Positions 58,909-64,000 of a stretch of 64,000 nt of DNA are shown here, piece after piece; positions within the stretch are counted from its first letter, which is position 1, and each line of letters starts with the position of its first letter. The translations under genes were made by a program, and so were the position numbers. This DNA comes from Streptomyces chromofuscus (GTDB taxonomy: Bacteria; Actinomycetota; Actinomycetes; Streptomycetales; Streptomycetaceae), in contig NZ_CP063374.1 in the NCBI RefSeq assembly GCF_015160875.1, positions 4,777,501-4,841,500 on the forward strand, written 5' to 3'. The notes under the pieces were generated by a model, which was not told the DNA's origin, made no database searches, and worked only from the letters and a program-made list of their open reading frames with translations.

Positions 58909-59102
58909 CAGGCGATGTAGGCCGATCGGGTTGTCACGGTACGCGTCCCCGTCGTACCTGACCCCTTCTCACCAGCACACCTGAACACGGTGTTGCGAAG
59001 CCTCGCCGAACCGTTCCGGTACATGACTGAGCGGGTGCATCCTTTCGTACGTATGGTCTTGTGAGGGCCCACTGCACGGCGTGCGAGAGGCGGCTGGCAT
59101 AG

Positions 59103-59636
59103 ATGACGCACAGTATTCGAACGGATACGCACAGAGTCCACCACGACGGCGGCCATGCCGACTGGCGGGACACCGCCACCCGCTACGCCCTCCTTCCCCT
59201 CCGGGTCTTCCTCGGCATCACCTTCATCTACGCCGGACTGGACAAGCTCACCGACAGCGCGTTCATGCAGGAGGCCGGTTCCGGCTCCATCGGCGACATG
59301 ATGCGCACCGTCCGGGACTCCGCCGCCGTCCCGGCCCTGGTCGACCTCGCCCTGAAGAACCCCGTCGCCTTCGGCAACGCCATAGCCTTCGGTGAACTCG
59401 CCGTCGGCCTCGGCATACTCCTCGGCCTCCTCGGCCGCCTCGCCGCCCTCGGCGGCGCGCTGATCTCCCTCAGCCTCTGGCTCACCGTGAGCTGGGCGGC
59501 CGACCCGTACTACTACGGCAACGACCTCGTCTACCTGATGGCCTGGCTCCCGCTCGTCCTCGCCGGCACTCCGATCCTCTCCGCCGACGCGGCGATCCGC
59601 TCCCGACGCCGAGGCCGGCTGGGCGGATACCGCTAG
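59103..59636 (+). CDS. DoxX family membrane protein
   Basis: 177-residue four-helix membrane protein of the DoxX/DoxD family, whose members are linked to thiosulfate:quinone oxidoreductase or to oxidative-stress protection. Family features: LLPLRVFLGITFIYAGLDKL at the first helix and AIAFGELAVGLGILLGLLGR at the second. The C-terminal region is Arg-rich. No partner subunit is adjacent. ATG with GGCATAG upstream and no clear RBS. It is convergent with a small membrane-protein gene 25 bases away. Confidence 0.87.
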   Translation: MTHSIRTDTHRVHHDGGHADWRDTATRYALLPLRVFLGITFIYAGLDKLTDSAFMQEAGSGSIGDMMRTVRDSAAVPALVDLALKNPVAFGNAIAFGELAVGLGILLGLLGRLAALGGALISLSLWLTVSWAADPYYYGNDLVYLMAWLPLVLAGTPILSADAAIRSRRRGRLGGYR

Positions 59637-59661
59637 CGGACACGGGCGCTCGCCGGCGACC

Positions 59662-59883
59662 CTAGCCCTCGCCCCGGTGTTGCCGTGCGGCGCCGCGGCG
59701 GCGTATGCCCCGGCCCAGCATCCCGGCCACGGCGGCCAGACACAGTCCCCCCACCATCAGGGGCAGCACCACGAACCACGGCACCTCCCAGCTGCCGCCC
59801 GCGTCGCCCGCGTACAGGACGCCTGTCGCGGCGGCTGCGCCGCCGGCCACCAGCCTGCCCGGCTGGAACTCATGACGCAGCAC
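59662..59883 (-). CDS. Small two-helix membrane protein
   Basis: 73 residues with two probable hydrophobic helices (about 12-25 and 36-58, FVVLPLMVGGLCLAAVAGML) and a basic tail. GTG start at 59883 lies 14 bases inside the end of the PspC gene, so it is translationally coupled to it. The product is probably an accessory of the PspC-type envelope system. No homologous family is recognised with confidence. Confidence 0.65.
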   Translation of the reverse strand: MLRHEFQPGRLVAGGAAAATGVLYAGDAGGSWEVPWFVVLPLMVGGLCLAAVAGMLGRGIRRRGAARQHRGEG

Positions 59884-61393
59884 GGGTCACCTCCACCTGA
59901 CCGACGCCCACCTTGAGATCGAGGTCGACCGTGCCGGCGCCCTTCGCACCCGACTGCGGAGCCAGCGTCACCTCCCGGTACCTGCCCGGCTGAACATCCA
60001 CGTCCTGCTTCTGCTCGCCCGGCAATTGGATGTCGCCCACCCCCACGTCGATGTCGGCCTTCACCGTCACGTCCGGCGGCACGATCACCCGCAGCCGGCC
60101 CACGCCCACCTCGGCGTCCGTGGACACCGTCTGGCCCTCGGCCGGGTTCAGCCGGGTCAGGTCCAGGGTGCCGACGCCGGTGCCGAGATCGTATTTCGGC
60201 TTCAGGTCGGCCACCGCGGCAGGCCGCCACGTCGTGCGTATCCACTCCGTGCCGACGTTCTTGGGCAGTGCCGCCGCCCCGGCGAGCAGCGCCGCCGTGA
60301 GGACGGCCAGGAAGATCGACCCCGCTCCCGTACGGCCCAGGAGCGAGCTGACCGCGATGCCGAGCCCGATGACGACGAGCGCGCAGGCGAGTCCGGTCTG
60401 CAGGCTGGTCCCCAGTGGCTGCTCGTCCCAGGTCACGCGCGTGCCGATGGCCCCGGCCAGCAGCGCGAACAGGAAGATCCAGCCGCCTGTCCAGCGCGGC
60501 CCGCGCGGCTTGGGCGGCGCGGTGCGCCGGCTTTCGGCGGTTTGGGGGCCGGCGTCCGTGTCGAGGCTGATGTTGACGGCCGCCGCGATGTCCCGGTCCC
60601 GGGAGTCGCTGGGGCCCCACAGGTAGCCGGTGCGGCCGACGTGTGTGCCGTCCTTGACGATCGGGTCCCGCCACCAGGAGGGGTAGGCGGCGGGGACCGG
60701 CGGCGCCTGAGCCTCCGGCGGGGCGTCGGCGACGGCCTGCGCCGCCAGCGGGTCGGGGTCGGGGGCGCCCCGGCGCTGCGACCAGTAGGCGGCGCCCGCC
60801 AGGAGGAGGGAGAGGATGACGGCGAAGGTCAGCACACCGCCGTTCTTCAGCATCGTCAGGAAGACACCGCAGCCGACCAGCGCGAACAGCACGGCGGTGA
60901 GGGCCTGCCCGTCGACACGGCCGGTCAGCAGCTTGCGCACCTCGTTCTCGTCGTCGTTGTCGTACGGGACGAAGAGCCAGGCGAAGCCGTAGAAGATGAG
61001 ACCGATACCGCCGGTCGCCGAGAGCACGGCGAGCGTGATCCGGAAGATCACCGGATCCATGTCGCACTGCCGCCCCAGTCCGGCACACACCCCGGCGAAC
61101 ATCTTGTGCCGCCGGTCCCGCCGGAACTTGTGCGGAGGTTCGAGAGCGCCGGCCCCTTCGGGTGCTCCGGGCTCGCCGGCCGCTCCCGGTCCGCCGGGGA
61201 AAGTTCCGGGTCCGCCGGGTCCGCCGGGTCCGCCGGGCACGCCGGCTCCGCCGCCGGCGTCGGTGGCGCTCCGGCCGGGCGCGCCCGCGCGCTCGTGCAC
61301 GCGCGGTTCCTCACCTGCGGCGGTCGCGGCAGGCGCGTCGGACGCGGTGCCCGCGTCGGGCACGGCGTCCGCGGCGTGCTGGTGATCAGTCAT
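59870..61393 (-). CDS. PspC-domain membrane protein
   Basis: 507 residues. A Gly/Pro-rich N-terminal stretch (about 48-78, collagen-like GGPGGPGGPG) precedes a PspC domain (about 90-150, HKMFAGVCAGLGRQCDMDPV, GGIGLIFYGFAWLFVPYDND). Several membrane helices and a large C-terminal beta-rich region (VGTLDLTRLNPAEGQTVSTD, VKADIDVGVGDIQLPG) resembling LiaF-like or DUF2154 domains follow. Likely an envelope-stress sensor or regulator partnering the histidine kinase gene divergently placed across 179 bases. ATG at 61393. Confidence 0.86.
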   Translation of the reverse strand: MTDHQHAADAVPDAGTASDAPAATAAGEEPRVHERAGAPGRSATDAGGGAGVPGGPGGPGGPGTFPGGPGAAGEPGAPEGAGALEPPHKFRRDRRHKMFAGVCAGLGRQCDMDPVIFRITLAVLSATGGIGLIFYGFAWLFVPYDNDDENEVRKLLTGRVDGQALTAVLFALVGCGVFLTMLKNGGVLTFAVILSLLLAGAAYWSQRRGAPDPDPLAAQAVADAPPEAQAPPVPAAYPSWWRDPIVKDGTHVGRTGYLWGPSDSRDRDIAAAVNISLDTDAGPQTAESRRTAPPKPRGPRWTGGWIFLFALLAGAIGTRVTWDEQPLGTSLQTGLACALVVIGLGIAVSSLLGRTGAGSIFLAVLTAALLAGAAALPKNVGTEWIRTTWRPAAVADLKPKYDLGTGVGTLDLTRLNPAEGQTVSTDAEVGVGRLRVIVPPDVTVKADIDVGVGDIQLPGEQKQDVDVQPGRYREVTLAPQSGAKGAGTVDLDLKVGVGQVEVTRAAS

Positions 61394-61572
61394 GAGTCCA
61401 TGGTGACGGGCGAGCAGCCGCCGCGGGAGTCGGTACGACCCTGGCCGGACCCTGATATCGCCCCTGAGCCGGGGCGGGGGAGGCGTTCGAACGACCGGCC
61501 CGTCGAAGATCAGGGGAGTCTCGGGGGTCGACCCTGATGCTCCGGCCCGCCCGCCGTGTGACCATCAGTGGC
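61394..61572. promoter_or_regulatory. Divergent PspC/kinase region with three CCCTGAT motifs
   Basis: ACCCTGAT occurs at 61449-61456 and 61531-61538, and its complement ATCAGGGG at 61509-61516. These may be binding sites of the neighbouring response regulator controlling both transcription units. Confidence 0.45.
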
Positions 61573-62871
61573 ATGCCGGAAGCCGCAACCGCAGCAGCGC
61601 CACTCGACGAGCCGCGGCCGCCGCGCAAGCTCTACCGCAGCAGTGACGGACGCTGGCTCGGTGGCGTGGCGCGGGGGCTCGCCGGGCATCTCGGCCTGCC
61701 CGTGATCTGGGTGCGCCTGGTGTTCGTCGGCCTGTTCACGGCCGACGGCCTCGGTGCGCTGCTGTACGCAGCCTTCTGGTTCTTCGTGCCGCTCGGCGTC
61801 GGCGGCGTCGAGGCGCAGAAGCCGCCGTCCCTGGTCACCACCGAGACCTCTCCCGACGGCCGCAAGAGACTCGTGGCCCGCAAACCGGACAAGGGCCAGA
61901 TCGTCGCCCTGCTCCTCATGGTCGTCGTGGCCATGGTCTTCGTGGGCAATGTGAACCTGGGCCGCGGTGCCCAGGCCTACCTCCTGCCGGCCGTACTGGC
62001 CGGCGCCGGTGTCGCCCTGGTCTGGCGCCAGGCGGACAACGCCCGCCGGGCCCGCTGGGTCGAGGTCGGCCGCCGCAAGCGCACCCTCACCCTTCTGCGC
62101 GCGGTGGCCGGCGTCCTGCTGGTCACCGCCGGTGTCACCGGCGTCTTCGTGCTCCAGGGCTCCGCCGCGCACCTCGGCTCGGTTCTCCAGGCGGCCCTCG
62201 CGGTACTCGTCGGGACAACGCTCCTCGCCGGCCCGTACCTGGTCCGTATGACCCAGGACCTCTCCGAGGAGCGCCTGATGCGCATCCGCGCCCAGGAGCG
62301 CGCGGAGGTCGCCGCCCACGTCCACGACTCGGTGCTGCACACCCTGACGCTGATACAGCGCAACGCGGACAACCCCGGCGAGGTGCGTCGCCTCGCCCGT
62401 GCCCAGGAACGCGACCTGCGCACCTGGCTGTACAAACCGGAGGGCACCGGCAAGGACGAGGCCGACGAGCCGACCACCCTCGCCGACGCGGTCCGGCGCA
62501 ACGCCGCGGAGGTGGAGGACAAGCACGGCGTTCCCATAGAGGTTGTCGTGGTCGGCGACTGCCCGCTCGACGAGAGGATCGGCGCGCAGATGCAGGCCGC
62601 GCGCGAGGCGATGGTGAACGCCGCCAAGTACGGTGGCGACGGCGGCGCCGTGCAGGTCTACGCGGAGGTCGAGGGGAAGACGGTCTTCGTGTCCGTCCGG
62701 GACCGCGGTCCCGGCTTCGATCCCGACTCGATACCCGCCGACCGCATGGGCGTCAGAGAATCGATCATCGGCCGCATGGAGCGCAACGGCGGCACGGCCC
62801 GGCTGCGGGCGGTGCCGGGCGGCGGCACGGAGGTCGAGCTGGAGATGGAGAGGGTGGAGAAGACGTCATGA
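61573..62871 (+). CDS. NarL-type sensor histidine kinase with N-terminal PspC domain
   Basis: 432 residues. PspC-like domain at about 18-80 (KLYRSSDGRWLGGVARGLAG, GALLYAAFWFFVPLGVGG), then several membrane helices, a HisKA_3 dimerisation region with the phosphorylation site His in AAHVHDSVLHTLTL, and a HATPase domain (AREAMVNAAKYGGDGGAV, RDRGPGFDPDSIP). ATG at 61573 was preferred to an upstream in-frame start at 61537 because PspC homology begins shortly after. It shares a four-base overlap with the response-regulator gene, so the pair is coupled. Sensed signal is probably envelope stress through PspC. Confidence 0.9.
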   Translation: MPEAATAAAPLDEPRPPRKLYRSSDGRWLGGVARGLAGHLGLPVIWVRLVFVGLFTADGLGALLYAAFWFFVPLGVGGVEAQKPPSLVTTETSPDGRKRLVARKPDKGQIVALLLMVVVAMVFVGNVNLGRGAQAYLLPAVLAGAGVALVWRQADNARRARWVEVGRRKRTLTLLRAVAGVLLVTAGVTGVFVLQGSAAHLGSVLQAALAVLVGTTLLAGPYLVRMTQDLSEERLMRIRAQERAEVAAHVHDSVLHTLTLIQRNADNPGEVRRLARAQERDLRTWLYKPEGTGKDEADEPTTLADAVRRNAAEVEDKHGVPIEVVVVGDCPLDERIGAQMQAAREAMVNAAKYGGDGGAVQVYAEVEGKTVFVSVRDRGPGFDPDSIPADRMGVRESIIGRMERNGGTARLRAVPGGGTEVELEMERVEKTS

Positions 62872-63614
62872 GCGACCCGACCGAGGCGAACGGGACGGCG
62901 GGAGCGGACGAGGCGGCCGAGCCCGCGCAGACGCCGGGCGGCGGTGCCGGACGGCGGCACGTGCGCGTGGTGCTCGTCGACGACCACCGGATGTTCCGCA
63001 CCGGCGTACAGGCCGAGATCGGCCAGACCGAGCAGACCGGCGTCGAGGTCGTCGGCGAGGCCGCGGACGTCGACCAGGCGGTCACGGTCATCACCGCGAC
63101 CCGGCCCGAGGTGGTCCTCCTCGACGTGCACCTGCCTGGCGGCGGCGGGGTCGAAGTGCTGCGCCGCTGCGCCGCGTTGATGTCCGACACCGAGCAGCCG
63201 GTCCGGTTCCTCGCCCTGTCCGTCTCGGACGCGGCGGAGGACGTGATCGGCGTGATCCGGGGCGGCGCGCGCGGATACGTCACGAAGACGATCACCGGCA
63301 CGGACCTGGTCGACTCGATCTTCCGGGTGCAGGAGGGCGACGCGGTCTTCTCCCCGCGGCTGGCCGGCTTCGTCCTCGACGCCTTCGCCTCCACCGACGC
63401 CCCGCCGGTCGACGAGGACCTGGACCGCCTCACCCAACGGGAGCGGGAGGTGCTGCGGCTCATCGCCCGCGGGTATGCGTACAAGGAGATCGCCAAGCAG
63501 CTGTACATCTCCGTGAAGACGGTCGAGTCCCATGTCTCGGCGGTCCTGAGGAAGCTCCAGCTGTCCAACCGGCACGAGCTGACCCGCTGGGCGACGGCGC
63601 GCCGGCTGGTGTGA
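62868..63614 (+). CDS. NarL/LuxR-family response regulator
   Basis: 248-residue partner of the preceding kinase. An unusual acidic, Ala/Gly/Thr-rich N-terminal tail of about 28 residues precedes the receiver: VVLVDDHRMFRTGVQAEIGQ, phospho-acceptor Asp in VVLLDVHLPGGGGVEVL, Lys in GYVTKTITGT. The C-terminal LuxR helix-turn-helix (TQREREVLRLIARGYAYKEI, ISVKTVESHVSAVLRKLQLS) binds DNA. Targets probably include the PspC gene cluster. ATG overlaps the kinase stop (ATGA). Confidence 0.92.
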   Translation: MSDPTEANGTAGADEAAEPAQTPGGGAGRRHVRVVLVDDHRMFRTGVQAEIGQTEQTGVEVVGEAADVDQAVTVITATRPEVVLLDVHLPGGGGVEVLRRCAALMSDTEQPVRFLALSVSDAAEDVIGVIRGGARGYVTKTITGTDLVDSIFRVQEGDAVFSPRLAGFVLDAFASTDAPPVDEDLDRLTQREREVLRLIARGYAYKEIAKQLYISVKTVESHVSAVLRKLQLSNRHELTRWATARRLV

Positions 63615-63624
63615 GGGCCGGGCG

Positions 63625-64000
63625 TCACACCACCCGGGTCGCCCCGGCGAACGGCATCTCGTCGATCGGGGCCAGGCGGACCGGCGCCGAGGGGTTGGGC
63701 GCGTGGATCATCTGGCCGTTGCCGACGTAGAGGCCGACGTGGCTGATGCCGGAGTAGAAGAACACCAGGTCGCCGGGGAGCAGTTCGGAGCGTGCGACGC
63801 GGCGGCCGGCGTCGATCTGGGCGTAGGTGGTGCGGGGCAGGGAGACCCCGGCGGAGCGGTACGCGGCCTGGATCAGCCCCGAGCAGTCGAAGGCGTTGGG
63901 ACCGGTGGCGCCCCAGACGTAGGGACTGCCGAGCTTCTGGTAGGCGTACGAGACGGCTGCTGCGGCGCGCGAGTTGGGGGCCGTCGACGTGGCGGGCCCC
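63625..64000 (-). CDS. NlpC/P60 cell-wall hydrolase, C-terminal part
   Basis: Only the last roughly 125 residues lie in the window; the 5' end is beyond position 64000. The NlpC/P60 domain is complete: AYQKLGSPYVWGATGPNAFD precedes the catalytic Cys in FDCSGLIQAA, then LPGDLVFFYSG, catalytic His in ISHVGLYVGN and MIHAPNP. It should cleave peptide stems of peptidoglycan outside the cell. The stop at 63625 is convergent with the response-regulator gene at a distance of ten bases. The missing N-terminus would normally hold a signal peptide and coiled coil. Confidence 0.9.
   Translation of the reverse strand, partial: GPATSTAPNSRAAAAVSYAYQKLGSPYVWGATGPNAFDCSGLIQAAYRSAGVSLPRTTYAQIDAGRRVARSELLPGDLVFFYSGISHVGLYVGNGQMIHAPNPSAPVRLAPIDEMPFAGATRVV

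Overview
The window is about 72% GC with strongly GC-biased third codon positions. Its gene order matches, from memory, the alr to guaA segment of Streptomyces coelicolor (around SCO4745 to SCO4793). The developmental genes whiD and bldM, the shbA sigma gene, groEL1 with a His-rich tail, and a run of six Ser/Thr kinase-type genes all point to a Streptomyces chromosome core region. No insertion sequence, phage, CRISPR, rRNA or tRNA gene was seen.

Layout. 1-7.3 kb: cell-wall and tRNA-modification genes (alr, a hydrolase, tsaE, tsaB, rimI, tsaD). They are interrupted by a repeat-rich gap, a 55-residue protein gene behind a probable iron box, and an L,D-transpeptidase-like protein that has lost its catalytic residues. 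7.3-14.2 kb: a sugar-uptake locus of the BxlEFG-BxlA type (solute-binding lipoprotein, two permeases, cytoplasmic GH3 enzyme) with a divergent LacI-family regulator. A CCGAA-N3-TTCGG motif recurs four times there, the last copy in front of a 66-codon remnant of a cellulose-binding module. 14.3-19.8 kb: an LCP protein, a decayed DGPF/ECF42 sigma pair, a Uma2 protein, a methyltransferase and two tandem polysaccharide deacetylase lipoproteins. 19.8-22.1 kb: groES-groEL1 under two CIRCE operators. 22.1-26.3 kb: accessory enzymes and a LysR regulator, separated by degenerate repeat DNA. 26.4-31.9 kb: whiD, bldM (with an exact sigma-BldN-type promoter), shbA, guaB and guaB3. 32.0-35.8 kb: a membrane protein, a nucleotide-sugar dehydrogenase homologue lacking catalytic Cys and Glu, and glpD. 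35.9-47.1 kb: six kinase-type genes, one a pseudokinase split by a roughly 290-residue insert. 47.2-51.9 kb: succinate-semialdehyde dehydrogenase, a GMC oxidoreductase and an LAxTG surface protein. 52.5-54.9 kb: a chorismate mutase with an apparent aromatic leader-peptide attenuator, divergent from guaA. 54.9-64.0 kb: small enzymes, membrane proteins, and a PspC protein divergent from a PspC-histidine kinase/response regulator pair. The window ends in a truncated NlpC/P60 gene.

The genes fall into working groups: t6A tRNA modification (TsaB/D/E), purine synthesis (GuaB, GuaA and GuaB3), sporulation control (WhiD, BldM, ShbA), envelope sensing (kinase cluster, PspC system, LCP, sortase substrate) and plant-polysaccharide use (GH3 locus). 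The observations most worth following are the chorismate mutase leader, the pseudokinase, the enzyme homologues without catalytic residues, and the decayed regulated gene beside the GH3 locus. Start sites were judged from ribosome-binding sites and family alignments recalled from memory; no database search was run.
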